DNA from: Verrucomicrobiales bacterium
GTDB taxonomy: Bacteria > Verrucomicrobiota > Verrucomicrobiia > Verrucomicrobiales > DEV007
Reading direction: 5' to 3'
DNA length: 64,000 bases
NCBI GenBank assembly: GCA_002698785.1
Contig: PAAG01000038.1
Location: 62,001-126,000, forward strand
Under the pieces are notes generated by a model. It saw only the letters and a list, made by a program, of their open reading frames with translations. It was not told the origin of the DNA and made no database searches. This document shows, piece by piece, positions 1 through 9,116 of this stretch; position 1 is the first letter of the stretch; every line of letters starts with the position of its first letter. The position numbers and the translations under genes were made by a program.

Positions 1-204
1 GGCGCTGGTGGATTTCTGGGAGTGGTTCTGGGGCTGGCGATTCCTATTTTGATCAGTCATTTCGCTGAGATGAAAACGATCATCGAATTCTGGGCTCCCA
101 CGCTGGCATTCACGATCTCTGTTGTGATCGGTGTTTTGTTCGGTATTTACCCTGCCTTCCGTGCTGCCGATATGAACCCCGTTGAAGCGTTGCGGCACGA
201 GTAA
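1..204 (+). CDS. MacB/FtsX-type ABC transporter permease, C-terminal end (partial)
   Basis: Only the last 67 residues are inside the window; the reading frame is open from base 1, so the gene starts upstream. The fragment has two hydrophobic segments and ends in IYPAFRAADMNPVEALRHE. The pattern PAxxAAxxxPxEALR is the hallmark C-terminus of MacB/LolC-type FtsX permeases, which work with a MacB ATPase to move lipoproteins, peptides or antibiotics across or out of the inner membrane. The substrate cannot be told from this end. A strong hairpin follows the stop codon. Confidence 0.85.
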   Translation, partial: GAGGFLGVVLGLAIPILISHFAEMKTIIEFWAPTLAFTISVVIGVLFGIYPAFRAADMNPVEALRHE

Positions 205-208
205 ACAA

Positions 209-237
209 AAAACCCGGCGAGGATATCGCCGGGTTTC
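209..237 (+). terminator. Rho-independent terminator, probably bidirectional
   Basis: Perfect inverted repeat AACCCGGCGA (211-220) / TCGCCGGGTT (226-235) with a 5-base loop. It is preceded by a run of A and followed by TTTCT, so it can work on both strands. It sits between the end of the MacB-like gene and the end of the convergent EF-hand gene. Confidence 0.85.
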
Positions 238-267
238 TGTATGTTCGGGGTGGTGTTGAGGAAATGG

Positions 268-1206
268 TTAGGCCTTTGTATCTGAGTCGCTCTCAGATTT
301 TTCCATTTCGGGGCGCTTCTTCTCCGGTGGTGCAGAATATTTTCGCATTTCGCCGTAAACTTTTTCGAGTTCGGATTTGCTCACAAGCCCGTCTGCATCG
401 GTATCGGCTTTGCGGAGTTTGCTCCACATTTCGCCGGGGACTTCGCTTTCGGCCAATTTGCCGTCCTTGTCTTCGTCGTAGCGAGAAAAGATTGCGACTG
501 GTCCGCCTGATGTAGCTCCCGCTCTGCCTCCGGGGCCTTTGCCACCTTCGCCGCGCATTCCTCTCATTGCCGCAAAACCTGCTGCCATTTCTTCTTTTGT
601 CAGGACTCCGTCGTTATCTTTGTCCATGCGGCTCATTCGCTCCCATGCCTGTTCGGGGACTTCATCTTTGGAAATGTCACCGTCACCGTTCTTATCTGCG
701 CGTTTCAGGAAATCTGCACCTTTGCCTTTCCCTTTTCCGGGACCCTCTGCGGAACCGGGGCGACCTTCCGGACGGCCTGCAGCGACTTCTTCTTTGGTTA
801 CTGCGCCGTCCTTATCGGAGTCGAGACGGGAAATGCGCGACCATACTTCGGCGGGCAACTCGTCTTCAGTGAGTTTTCCGTCGCTGTTCTTATCGGCGCG
901 CTGAAAAAGTTCTCCGGGATTTCCTTTTGGACCACCTGGTCCCTTGCCTTTGCCGCCACCGGGTCGACCTGCCATCAATTCCTGTGGGCTGATCATGCCG
1001 TCGTTGTCTTTGTCGAGGCGGCTCATTCGTTCCCAACGTTCTCCTGCCTCTTCTTTGGAGATGGACTTGTCGTCGTTGGTGTCGAGTTGTTTGAAAAAGG
1101 AACCGTCTCCTTTTCCTCTGCCAGGTTTGCCTGCGCCCTCGTCAGCTGCCCAAGTGGGGGAGATGAGAGCGAGAGATGCAGATATCGTGAGTGCGATGTG
1201 CTTCAT
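268..1206 (-). CDS. Secreted EF-hand repeat protein, eight calcium loops
   Basis: 312 residues with a cleavable signal peptide (MKHIALTISASLALISPTWA, cut near 20/21). Eight 12-residue EF-hand loops of the form DxDxDGxxxxxE begin near residues 42, 65, 105, 129, 171, 195, 244 and 268, arranged as four pairs. The pairs are separated by Gly/Lys/Pro-rich linkers of about 20-40 residues. The protein is probably a periplasmic or extracellular Ca2+ binder; no enzyme domain is visible. The first loop has Lys where the central Gly is expected (DTNDDKSISKEE). The C-terminus is charged and probably disordered. It is transcribed alone, convergent with the MacB-like gene. Confidence 0.88.
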   Translation of the reverse strand: MKHIALTISASLALISPTWAADEGAGKPGRGKGDGSFFKQLDTNDDKSISKEEAGERWERMSRLDKDNDGMISPQELMAGRPGGGKGKGPGGPKGNPGELFQRADKNSDGKLTEDELPAEVWSRISRLDSDKDGAVTKEEVAAGRPEGRPGSAEGPGKGKGKGADFLKRADKNGDGDISKDEVPEQAWERMSRMDKDNDGVLTKEEMAAGFAAMRGMRGEGGKGPGGRAGATSGGPVAIFSRYDEDKDGKLAESEVPGEMWSKLRKADTDADGLVSKSELEKVYGEMRKYSAPPEKKRPEMEKSESDSDTKA

Positions 1207-1281
1207 AACTAGATCGTTTGATTCGATCCATGTAACACCGCGATTGAAAGCAAGTTTCGTTTTCTGAGGAAAAGTGTTTTT

Positions 1282-2304
1282 CTACGCTCTCTTTCGACGT
1301 GTGACTACGTGCTTCGCCACGACGTCTCCGACAGCTCCGGTGAGGATTACGGCTCCAATGATTGCGAACTCGATGTTCTGTGGAATCTCGTCCACCAGGG
1401 TAATCATATTCCGAAGCAGTTGAATGAGCGCTGCTCCTATGACAACTCCCAGGATAGTGCCCGAGCCTCCGCGCAGACTGCAGCCGCCCAGGACTGCCGC
1501 AGCAATGGCGAATAGTTCGTAGAAATTGCCGAAGTCATTCGGTTGGCCGGAATTGGAATCGAGTACGAACAAAAGCCCTCCAAATCCCGCAAGCATTGCA
1601 GAAATGACATAGGCAGAAACAATCACTTTGTTAGTGTTGATGCCGCTGTAGCGGGCGGCGTCTTCGTTGTTTCCCAATGCCAGAAGATGGCGTCCAAAAA
1701 CGGTTCGATTCAGCAGGATTGCAGCGAGGATTGCTATCACGAACAGGATGAGAAAAGGAATGGGAATTCCGAATTCTGAAGTGATTGGGATTTCTCCGTT
1801 GGCTAGCCACTTCAGCCACTGCAGTTCGTCTCCCAGTCCGGCGGTCTGATCGTGGGTGAAACCGCGAGTGATTCCCCGGTACATGAGTAGCCCGCACAGG
1901 GTCACGATGAAAGGTTGCAACTTTAGCCCTGTGATGAGCAACCCGTGGAACAGACCGATGAGGAGAATGACCACAATGGTTACCGGAAGAACAATCCACA
2001 CAGAGTATCCTTGAACGACGGCGAACCATGGGAACCCAACACCAACAAGACAGATGACAGACCCAATCGAAAGGTCGATTCCGCCAGTGATAATCACGAA
2101 TGCAACACCAACTGCGATGATCCCGTAAAGGCCTGTTCTGCGCAGCAGGTTTTCGTGATTTCCCGATGACATGAACACGTTCCTGCCGGTGAGAAGATCG
2201 CTCATCAGCCATGTTGCCAGGTAGACAGCAATGAGAAGGATCGAAATGCCGAGGATTCGCTTCATGGGTGCCCAGCTATTATCGGGTTGGCGATTTTCTG
2301 TCAA
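1282..2304 (-). CDS. Ribose/sugar-type ABC transporter permease (RbsC family)
   Basis: 340 residues, polytopic, with the BPD_transp_2 features of RbsC/XylH-type permeases: GVAFVIITGGIDLSIGSV near residues 60-78 and GIxTNKVxVxxYVISAxLAG in the EAA-like loop near 220-240. It would form the inner-membrane channel of a monosaccharide importer with an ATPase and a periplasmic binding protein. Neither partner is next to it, so it is an orphan or an outlying gene of a split system. The TTG start at 2304 is preferred because GGAAGGA lies six bases upstream; an ATG at 2265 (MKRILGIS) has no such site. Substrate unknown. Confidence 0.85.
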   Translation of the reverse strand: MTENRQPDNSWAPMKRILGISILLIAVYLATWLMSDLLTGRNVFMSSGNHENLLRRTGLYGIIAVGVAFVIITGGIDLSIGSVICLVGVGFPWFAVVQGYSVWIVLPVTIVVILLIGLFHGLLITGLKLQPFIVTLCGLLMYRGITRGFTHDQTAGLGDELQWLKWLANGEIPITSEFGIPIPFLILFVIAILAAILLNRTVFGRHLLALGNNEDAARYSGINTNKVIVSAYVISAMLAGFGGLLFVLDSNSGQPNDFGNFYELFAIAAAVLGGCSLRGGSGTILGVVIGAALIQLLRNMITLVDEIPQNIEFAIIGAVILTGAVGDVVAKHVVTRRKRA

Positions 2305-2310
2305 CGGTCA

Positions 2311-2317
2311 TCCTTCC
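2311..2317 (-). promoter_or_regulatory. Strong Shine-Dalgarno that selects a TTG start
   Basis: On the minus strand GGAAGGA (2317-2311) lies six bases before TTG at 2304. An ATG directly abuts the motif, out of frame, and opens a 10-codon ORF ending just before the in-frame ATG at 2265. The placement supports translation from TTG. Confidence 0.5.
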
Positions 2318-2379
2318 CGTAAGAAGGGTAGACAGAAATCTGCCTTTGCGTTTTCGGGGCTCGCAGGCAAAGTCCCCGC

Positions 2380-3063
2380 ATGTCGAGCGATGAACCAAAT
2401 CCTAGAGAAGGCAGGGGATCCCCCATGCCGGGGTGCATTATCCTGTCGGCGATCATCGTGATCTTCGGTGGCCTGATCGTCCTGTATGCGGTTGTTGGGA
2501 TGTATCAGACGAAGGAGATCGATACGTTTACCCAGGAAGAACCCGCTGTCATTGAAGTGCCTCAACCCACCCGGGCGGAGGTGGAAAGCGCGAAAGGAAA
2601 GCTTGAGACGATTGAGAAAGCTGTGGCGGAAGAACGCTCGGAACGGGTTTTGTTCACTGCGGAAGATTTGAATGCCATGATTGCCACTTTGGAAATTGCG
2701 AAAGACTTCCGAGGCGAGACGATCATCGAATCTATCGATTCGAGAGGCATTTTCGCCCGAATGGCTCAGCCGATGCGGAAAGGCATTATTCGGAAGGGAT
2801 TTCGGTATCTCAATGGAACATTCCTATTCAAGCCCGAGTTGCGACGCAGGACTGTCGCATTCACCGTGAGCGATATCCGAGCTGACGAGGGAAGTGTGCC
2901 GCAGGGATTTATCGATAATTATGCCGTGATCGACTTTTTCCGGATTGATCCCAAGAATGAGGCAATCGAAGCGAATATTGACGGAATTGTCGCGGTTTAC
3001 GTCGAAGATGGTCATCTAGTCGTGGAAACGGGCGTTCGGCACGAGGATGAGTCTGCCGAATAG
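2380..3063 (+). CDS. Conserved-looking single-pass membrane protein, unknown function
   Basis: 227 residues. A short Pro/Gly-rich N-terminus is followed by one transmembrane helix (about 18-42). Then comes a charged helical stretch (60-90, AEVESAKGKLETIEKAVAEE) and a mixed alpha/beta soluble domain to the end. The soluble part is probably periplasmic (N-in). I do not recognise the family. It is divergent from the RbsC-like permease with only 75 bases between the two starts, so they share a promoter region. An in-frame ATG at 2425 directly before the helix is an alternative start. Confidence 0.7.
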   Translation: MSSDEPNPREGRGSPMPGCIILSAIIVIFGGLIVLYAVVGMYQTKEIDTFTQEEPAVIEVPQPTRAEVESAKGKLETIEKAVAEERSERVLFTAEDLNAMIATLEIAKDFRGETIIESIDSRGIFARMAQPMRKGIIRKGFRYLNGTFLFKPELRRRTVAFTVSDIRADEGSVPQGFIDNYAVIDFFRIDPKNEAIEANIDGIVAVYVEDGHLVVETGVRHEDESAE

Positions 3064-3151
3064 ACCGGAAAAGATACTCGAATCCATCTTGACCGCGCTC
3101 GTCGTTTTCTTACTGTCGAAGCGTAACAATCAAACCGACCCAGACTAAATT

Positions 3152-3646
3152 ATGGCACTTTCCGTAGGTAACAAGTCACCCGATTTTGAACTCACCACGA
3201 TTGGTGAAAATGGACCTGAAGTAGTTCGACTTGCTGACAATCTCGGCGAAGGGAACATTCTTCTTCTTTTCGTTCCCATGGCATTCACTGGAGTTTGCAC
3301 CCAGGAATTCTGCTCAGTGACGAGCGAACTCTCCGAGTATTCAGATCTGAATGCCAAGGTCTTCGGAATCAGCGGAGATAATCCGTTTGCGCAGCAGAAC
3401 TGGAAAGAGAAGGAAAATATCGAGATTACCCTTCTGAGTGACTACGAGCACGAAGTGGCGAAGGCTTACGATGTGGCATACGACAGCTTCCTTCCTGCGA
3501 AGAACCTTTTCATGGGCGGTGTTCCCAAGCGTTCTGCTTACATCGTCGACAAAGAAGGCATCATCCAATACGCCGAAAGCAGCGATAGCCCCGGAGATTT
3601 GCCGGATTTCGACGCAATCAAGGCCAAGCTGAAAGAGCTCAGCTGA
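3152..3646 (+). CDS. Peroxiredoxin (AhpE/BCP type)
   Basis: 164 residues, thioredoxin fold. The active-site motif PMAFTGVCTQEFC (42-54) fits the peroxiredoxin PxxxTxxC signature, with Cys49 as the peroxidatic Cys. Cys54 is five residues later, the spacing of the intramolecular disulfide in E. coli BCP, so a 2-Cys cycle inside one subunit is possible. The enzyme would reduce H2O2 or organic hydroperoxides in the cytoplasm using thioredoxin. No signal peptide. Not in an obvious operon, although it lies 187 bases before aconitase, an oxidant-sensitive Fe-S enzyme. Confidence 0.9.
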   Translation: MALSVGNKSPDFELTTIGENGPEVVRLADNLGEGNILLLFVPMAFTGVCTQEFCSVTSELSEYSDLNAKVFGISGDNPFAQQNWKEKENIEITLLSDYEHEVAKAYDVAYDSFLPAKNLFMGGVPKRSAYIVDKEGIIQYAESSDSPGDLPDFDAIKAKLKELS

Positions 3647-3801
3647 GGTGGGGGCACGTTGCTACTGCCTGAGGTACTGCAAATTAGAGCACGTGCAGAT
3701 TCGGTTTCACGGAAATCACCGTTGAATCGGTCTGTTTCGTGCTTTACCAATTATCCCGCCCTTTTCTGAGATAAGGCGGATTGGGATTTTCAGATACCAA
3801 G

Positions 3802-3815
3802 GAATTTAGAAATTC
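3802..3815. promoter_or_regulatory. Small inverted repeat in the acnA leader
   Basis: GAATTT-AG-AAATTC, a 6-base inverted repeat, ends 18 bases before the acnA ATG in an AT-rich leader. It could be an operator or simply a weak hairpin near the ribosome site. Nothing in the sequence identifies a regulator. Confidence 0.25.
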
Positions 3816-3833
3816 TACTATCGATAAAAAGAA

Positions 3834-6686
3834 ATGAGTTTTGACGTTGAAAGGACATTCACCACCGGATCCGGTGCAGAGGGGCGATATTTTTCACTTC
3901 CAGCTCTCGCCGAGTCTGGTGTTGCTCCCAATCTAAAGAGTCTTCCGGTCAGTATTCGAATTGTTCTGGAGTCTGTGCTCCGAAATTGCGATGGACTGAA
4001 AGTCACTGAGGACGACGTCAAAAATCTAGCCAGCTACAATGCCGCTTCTCCTGGCGACTACGAAATTCCTTTCACCGTAGCTAGAATCGTTCTTCAGGAT
4101 TTCACTGGTGTTCCTCTCTTGGTCGACGTAGCAGCGATGCGCGATGCTGCTGTCGCAAAAGGAGCACCTGCGGAGAAAGTTGAGCCGCTGGTTCCGGTTG
4201 ACCTGGTGGTTGACCACTCCGTTCAGGTTGATTTCGCGGGTTCTCAGGCAGCGCTCGATCGCAATATGGCCATCGAGTTCATCCGAAACCGTGAGCGGTA
4301 TGAGTTTCTGAAATGGGGCCAGCAGGCTTTTGATACGTTTTCTGTGGTTCCTCCCGGAATCGGTATCGTTCACCAGGTGAACCTTGAGTATCTCGCCAAA
4401 GGAGTTCTCTCCAAGAACGGTGTCTACTATCCCGATACCTTGGTAGGAACTGATTCACACACGACAATGATCAACGGCCTCGGTGTCGTTGGCTGGGGTG
4501 TGGGCGGCATTGAGGCCGAAGCTGGAATGCTGGGCCAGCCCGTCACTTTCCTCGTCCCCGAGGTGGTTGGCGTGTATCTCCACGGTGCCCTTGCCGAAGG
4601 TGTCACTGCGACAGATCTGACTCTTCGGGTGACGGAAATGCTTCGTGCCCACGGTGTAGTCGGTAAGTTTGTGGAATTCCACGGTCCGGGTGCCAAGGCG
4701 CTGTCTCTCCCGGACCGCGCTACCATCGCGAACATGGCTCCCGAATACGGGGCCACTATGGGATTCTTCCCGATTGATGAAGAAACCATCAACTATCTCC
4801 GCGGAACAGGTCGTTCCGAAGAGCTTTGCACTACGGTAGAAAACTATTTCAAAGCGCAGGATCTGTTTGGCATCCCTGAAAAGGGAGAGTGTGAATACAC
4901 TGACCTTCTTGAACTCGATCTTTCGACCATCGTTCCGGCTGTGGCTGGACCGAAGCGCCCTCAGGATCGAATCGATGTTCCGGAACTTGGCAGCAAGTTC
5001 AATTCGCTTTTCACCGCAGGTGCCGGCGACGGAGGTTTCGGCCTTAGCGAAGACCAGCGCAATACCCGCGTAGCGGTGGAGATGCCGGAGCCAGCCGGCT
5101 ATGCTGTCGGCTCTCTCCTGGAAGGACCTAGCCCCGGTGTGGAACAGAACCGTGCGGAGATGACCACTAATCGCCCTGCTCCCGATACGGTTCTCGCAGA
5201 TGAGGCGTTCGATCCCATCAGCACGGAACTGGCTCATGGTTCCGTCCTAATTGCTGCGATCACATCCTGCACTAATACTTCGAACCCAAGTGTAATGCTC
5301 GCGGCAGGCTTGGTTGCGAAGAAAGCGAATGAGAAGGGGCTCACAATCGCTCCTTATGTGAAAACTTCACTCGGGCCTGGCTCACGTGTAGTTACCGACT
5401 ACCTGAATGCTACCGGCCTTCAGGAAGAGTTGGACACTCTCGGATTCCAGACGGTCGGGTATGGTTGCACGACGTGCATCGGTAACTCTGGACCACTCCA
5501 CCCAGCGATTGAAGGTGCAATCAAAGAAGGTGATCTCGTCTGTGCCTCCGTTCTTTCCGGAAACCGAAACTTTGAAGCTCGTGTCCACGGATCGATTCGC
5601 GCGAATTTCCTGATGTCGCCTCCTCTGGTCGTTGCCTATGCACTGGCTGGTCGGGTGGATCTCGATCTTACTTCTGATCCCATCGGTTCCGATGCAGAAG
5701 GAAATCCTATCTTCCTCGCAGACATCTGGCCGACTCAGGATGAGGTTCGTGAGCAACTCGCGCTCGCTCTCAAGCCAGAGGTATACGAGACTCTTTACGG
5801 CAACGTTGATACTGCTAACCCCAAATGGGGTGAAATTGACGGGACCACTGGAGCGACATACGAATGGGATGAAAAATCCACTTATGTGCAGTCGCCGCCT
5901 TTCTTCGATTCGAAAGAAGGAGAGAGTGAAGATATCATTGGCGCACGTCCTTTGGGTATTTTTGGTGATTCTGTAACGACGGACCACATTTCGCCTGCTG
6001 GTGCGATTAAGGAAACATCTCCGGCCGGAAAATACCTCATCGAGAATGGCGTCGAGAAAGCGCAGTTCAACTCCTACGGTGCTCGTCGTGGAAATGACCG
6101 TGTAATGACTCGCGGAACTTTTGCGAACGTTCGAATCAAGAACCTGATGTGCCCCGGAATCGAAGGTGGTTATACCCAGTATTTCGGACCGTCTGATGTT
6201 GATGCTCCAGATGTGGAGATCGACTCATTCGACGGGGCTAAGTCGACCTTCATTTACAATGCATCGATGGCCTATCAGGCCGAAGGCACTCCTCTGGTTG
6301 TGATCGGCGGAGAAGATTACGGCATGGGAAGTAGCCGCGACTGGGCTGCTAAAGGGACACGTCTCCTCGGCGTTCAAGCTGTGGTAACGAAATCTTTTGA
6401 GCGGATTCACCGTTCAAACCTGATTGGTATGGGTGTGCTTCCGCTGAACTTTGTGGATACAGCGGACTACGATAAGGTGAAGGACCTGGTAGACGCGACC
6501 TTTGATATCACGGGCATTGCTGGTGAGTTGAAGCCGATGCAAGGAGCAACGTTGGTTGCGCACAAGAGTGATGGTTCGACTGTGGAAGTGCCGTTGAAGG
6601 TTCGTCTCGATACCCCAGCCGAAGTCGAATACTACAATGCGGGAGGCATCTTGCCTTACGTATTGGGCCAGATCATCGAGAGCTGA
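3834..6686 (+). CDS. acnA: Aconitate hydratase A
   Basis: 950 residues, slightly longer than most AcnA/IRP1-type aconitases. It interconverts citrate and isocitrate in the TCA cycle with a [4Fe-4S] cluster. The cluster ligands are Cys479 ([13 protein letters not shown]) and Cys545/Cys548 ([13 protein letters not shown]). N-terminal substrate-binding motifs such as [25 protein letters not shown] are intact. The C-terminal swivel domain is present with [17 protein letters not shown] and [15 protein letters not shown] at 3834 has only a weak ribosome site. Stand-alone gene; a strong hairpin follows at 6755-6786. Confidence 0.97.
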   Translation: MSFDVERTFTTGSGAEGRYFSLPALAESGVAPNLKSLPVSIRIVLESVLRNCDGLKVTEDDVKNLASYNAASPGDYEIPFTVARIVLQDFTGVPLLVDVAAMRDAAVAKGAPAEKVEPLVPVDLVVDHSVQVDFAGSQAALDRNMAIEFIRNRERYEFLKWGQQAFDTFSVVPPGIGIVHQVNLEYLAKGVLSKNGVYYPDTLVGTDSHTTMINGLGVVGWGVGGIEAEAGMLGQPVTFLVPEVVGVYLHGALAEGVTATDLTLRVTEMLRAHGVVGKFVEFHGPGAKALSLPDRATIANMAPEYGATMGFFPIDEETINYLRGTGRSEELCTTVENYFKAQDLFGIPEKGECEYTDLLELDLSTIVPAVAGPKRPQDRIDVPELGSKFNSLFTAGAGDGGFGLSEDQRNTRVAVEMPEPAGYAVGSLLEGPSPGVEQNRAEMTTNRPAPDTVLADEAFDPISTELAHGSVLIAAITSCTNTSNPSVMLAAGLVAKKANEKGLTIAPYVKTSLGPGSRVVTDYLNATGLQEELDTLGFQTVGYGCTTCIGNSGPLHPAIEGAIKEGDLVCASVLSGNRNFEARVHGSIRANFLMSPPLVVAYALAGRVDLDLTSDPIGSDAEGNPIFLADIWPTQDEVREQLALALKPEVYETLYGNVDTANPKWGEIDGTTGATYEWDEKSTYVQSPPFFDSKEGESEDIIGARPLGIFGDSVTTDHISPAGAIKETSPAGKYLIENGVEKAQFNSYGARRGNDRVMTRGTFANVRIKNLMCPGIEGGYTQYFGPSDVDAPDVEIDSFDGAKSTFIYNASMAYQAEGTPLVVIGGEDYGMGSSRDWAAKGTRLLGVQAVVTKSFERIHRSNLIGMGVLPLNFVDTADYDKVKDLVDATFDITGIAGELKPMQGATLVAHKSDGSTVEVPLKVRLDTPAEVEYYNAGGILPYVLGQIIES

Positions 6687-6691
6687 TCTGC

Positions 6692-7078
6692 TCAACGCAA
6701 TGGCCCCCTATAATTGATGTTGGGCTTAGGGGCTCGATATCGGGGGCCGAGTCGGGGACCTGTCTTTACTAAGGACAGGTCTCTTTGGTCTCTAACGTAG
6801 TGTATCGTCAGGATGGTGATGATCGTGACTGCGACGATCACTCCAACCCAGCCCATTGTCTCGGGTGACAGAGCGGTTTCAAAGGGGTGCAATATCCAGT
6901 TTACTCCACGGAGAATGAATGTAACTGCGAGAACGCAGATTGCCCCAAGAGGAATAATGACCAGCGGGGCGAAAACCGTCGCCAGTATTGCTTGTCCCCA
7001 GTTACGGTGAGCCCACCTCATAGCGACCAGGAAAACGACGTAGGCAAGTAGGGTCGCACCGAAAAGGAAGTCGATCAT
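6692..7078 (-). CDS. Small polytopic membrane protein, unknown function
   Basis: 128 residues with about three hydrophobic segments (roughly 3-22, 28-57, 73-95) and a basic, Pro/Arg-rich C-terminal tail of about 30 residues that is probably cytoplasmic. I do not recognise the family. It converges on acnA with only five bases between the stop codons; the acnA terminator hairpin lies inside its 3' coding end. Its start is about 100 bases from the divergent M48 peptidase gene. Confidence 0.65.
   Translation of the reverse strand: MIDFLFGATLLAYVVFLVAMRWAHRNWGQAILATVFAPLVIIPLGAICVLAVTFILRGVNWILHPFETALSPETMGWVGVIVAVTIITILTIHYVRDQRDLSLVKTGPRLGPRYRAPKPNINYRGPLR
6755..6786 (+). terminator. Probable acnA terminator inside the opposite gene
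   Basis: GACCTGTC (6757-6764) pairs with GACAGGTC (6774-6781). Inner TTT/AAG pairing (one G-T wobble) extends the stem to 11 pairs around an ACT loop, and TCTTT follows. It starts about 70 bases after the acnA stop, within the 3' end of the convergent membrane-protein gene. Confidence 0.6.
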
Positions 7079-7175
7079 TCTCGGAGGATATCGTGCCGGG
7101 TGGAGAGGATCTGTTATAATCAGATTGCCTGTTTGGAATTGCCTAGTATAGAACTTTCTGTTCTTGATCCAAATT

Positions 7176-9116
7176 ATGGGATGGTTACTTTCCGCTGAAG
7201 AGAAGCATCAACTTATTGAGTCGTATGAGGATCAGATGCGGACGAATCCTTTTGGGTTTCGTTGGAAAGTATTTGGTCTTGTTGCTTTGGGATATGCATT
7301 CGTTTGGGGAGTATTGTTTCTCAATATTCTTTTCCTGGCAGGCCTTGTGTGGGTAGTGGTTCAGCATGGATTTCACTGGTGGTTAATTCCTGCTTTCGGA
7401 CTCGCTTTGTCGTTCGTAATCGCGACTGTAAGAAGTTTGTTGGTTCGTTTGCCGCAGCCCGGCGGTCTACTCATCGATGAACAAGAGTTCCCGTTTTTGC
7501 ACCAGAAGGTAAAGGAACTCCGGAAGCCTCTGAAGCTGCGGAAAAAAGAGGTTCATCTTCTAATCGATTGGGAATTCAATGCCTATGCGGCATCACGACC
7601 CAAGTTCGGATTGTTCGGTCCTGAGCGCTTCTATGTTTGCCTGGGATTGCCGCTGATCGGCACCTTGAATGAGGAACAACTGACAGCAGTTCTGGCGCAT
7701 GAGCTGGCACACCTATCCAGGAAGCAGCGGCGTATGTCGTCTCGTTTATTCCGTATCGACGGAACGTGGTCAGAACTGTTGGTGCGCCTGGAGAAGCATC
7801 GAATCAGCGGCTTCCCATTTCGTGCATTTACAAAATGGTATGTGCAATATCTGGGCGCGGCTGGGCTCGTAGCGTTTCGCGCTGCCGAACTTGAGGCGGA
7901 TGATCTTGCCGCAGCAGCAGTAGGAGATCGGGCAATGGCCGAAGCTAATCTTAGGGTTGCTACGAGGGGGGCTTTGGTTGTGGCGCCATACTGGGAGTTC
8001 GTCTGGAGTAAGGCGCCAACTGTCGAATTGCCTGCGGTAAAGTCAGTGAGCGGACTGATCCAGCGGTTGAAAGAGCCAATTTCACTTGAGGATGCTGTGA
8101 TCGAGTTGCGGTGGAGTCTTGGTGAGAGAACTCGTGCGACAGATACTCATCCGAGTTTGTTCGAGCGATTGCAGAGACAGGGTGTGACGCCCCCTGAGAC
8201 GGAAGATGAACTGAAAAACTTTGTGGCTTCATGGAACCTGACGAGACCAGAATCCTGTGTGACGAAAGTGATTAACAAAGGGGAAAGGGAGGCAGAAATT
8301 ATTCTCGATATTGTCTGGGAATACCTGAATCTACTTCCGTGGAAGGTCAGGCACGAAGAATCAAAAATTCTCGTGCCGATGATGCTTAAACTCGATCAGG
8401 AGTGGAAAGAAAAAGGTGGGCTGGGAAAAGAAAAGGCATGGAAACGTGCGGCGTTGACGCTCGATCTCCACGGGCTGAAAAAGTCCATAGCGATGCTGGA
8501 ATATGTGATCGATGTCGATGCAGAGAATCCTGACGCAAATTTTGTCTATGGTCAGCACCTGTTGCGACATTTCGATGACGCCGGAATCGAACATGTCGAG
8601 AAAGCAATGCAGAATGATCCCCTGAATTTTCGAAAACAGGGGCTGGAGACCTTAGCTGATTACTATCGCAGAAAGAAGAATGACAAGAAGTATGAAGAGT
8701 TGTTACAGGAATCGTTTTCGGCTGCCGATGAGTTTGAGCTGGCTCTGAAAGAGCGGGACGAAAAAGTTTCGCCCGGTGACAGGTTTGCTGAGCATGGACT
8801 GTCTTCGGAAGATTTGTCAGAATTGGAGGAAATGTTTTCGGACCTCGATTTCATCAAACAAGTGTTTCTAGTCAGGAAAGAGGTAAAGCATGTTCCAGGT
8901 AGCCCGCTCTATGTCTTTCTCTTGGTTACCCGGAAGACCTGGGGTAAGTCTCGCAAGTCGCTGCGAACACTGTTGGCGACCAATCTGGCCTTCGCCAGAT
9001 CCATGCAACTCTACTTTTCGAATGAACTCGGGTACAGCGTTACTCGAAAGATTCACAAAGTGCCAGGAAGTCGAATCTATCGCTACAGCAGAAAGCGAAA
9101 TAAGAAAAAGGCTTAG
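7176..9116 (+). CDS. M48-family zinc metallopeptidase with C-terminal TPR-like region
   Basis: 646 residues from ATG 7176; an in-frame TTG at 7164 is less likely. Two transmembrane helices (about 30-60 and 66-88) precede the catalytic motif HELAH (175-179); Glu238 in AELEADD is the likely third zinc ligand, as in HtpX/Ste24. The protease belongs to the CAAX-prenyl-protease/HtpX-like M48 group, which degrades membrane or envelope proteins. Residues about 380-560 are helical and TPR-like. It overlaps the convergent oppC-like gene by four bases, so the two transcripts run into each other. Confidence 0.82.
   Translation: MGWLLSAEEKHQLIESYEDQMRTNPFGFRWKVFGLVALGYAFVWGVLFLNILFLAGLVWVVVQHGFHWWLIPAFGLALSFVIATVRSLLVRLPQPGGLLIDEQEFPFLHQKVKELRKPLKLRKKEVHLLIDWEFNAYAASRPKFGLFGPERFYVCLGLPLIGTLNEEQLTAVLAHELAHLSRKQRRMSSRLFRIDGTWSELLVRLEKHRISGFPFRAFTKWYVQYLGAAGLVAFRAAELEADDLAAAAVGDRAMAEANLRVATRGALVVAPYWEFVWSKAPTVELPAVKSVSGLIQRLKEPISLEDAVIELRWSLGERTRATDTHPSLFERLQRQGVTPPETEDELKNFVASWNLTRPESCVTKVINKGEREAEIILDIVWEYLNLLPWKVRHEESKILVPMMLKLDQEWKEKGGLGKEKAWKRAALTLDLHGLKKSIAMLEYVIDVDAENPDANFVYGQHLLRHFDDAGIEHVEKAMQNDPLNFRKQGLETLADYYRRKKNDKKYEELLQESFSAADEFELALKERDEKVSPGDRFAEHGLSSEDLSELEEMFSDLDFIKQVFLVRKEVKHVPGSPLYVFLLVTRKTWGKSRKSLRTLLATNLAFARSMQLYFSNELGYSVTRKIHKVPGSRIYRYSRKRNKKKA

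Noticed and set aside
3751-3779. TTATC-CCGCC...GATAA-GGCGG arrangement resembling a pseudoknot
   Set aside because: The two helices would have zero-length connecting loops, which cannot span the grooves; probably chance.
4455-5237. 260-codon minus-strand ORF
   Set aside because: Antisense to aconitase; no domain.
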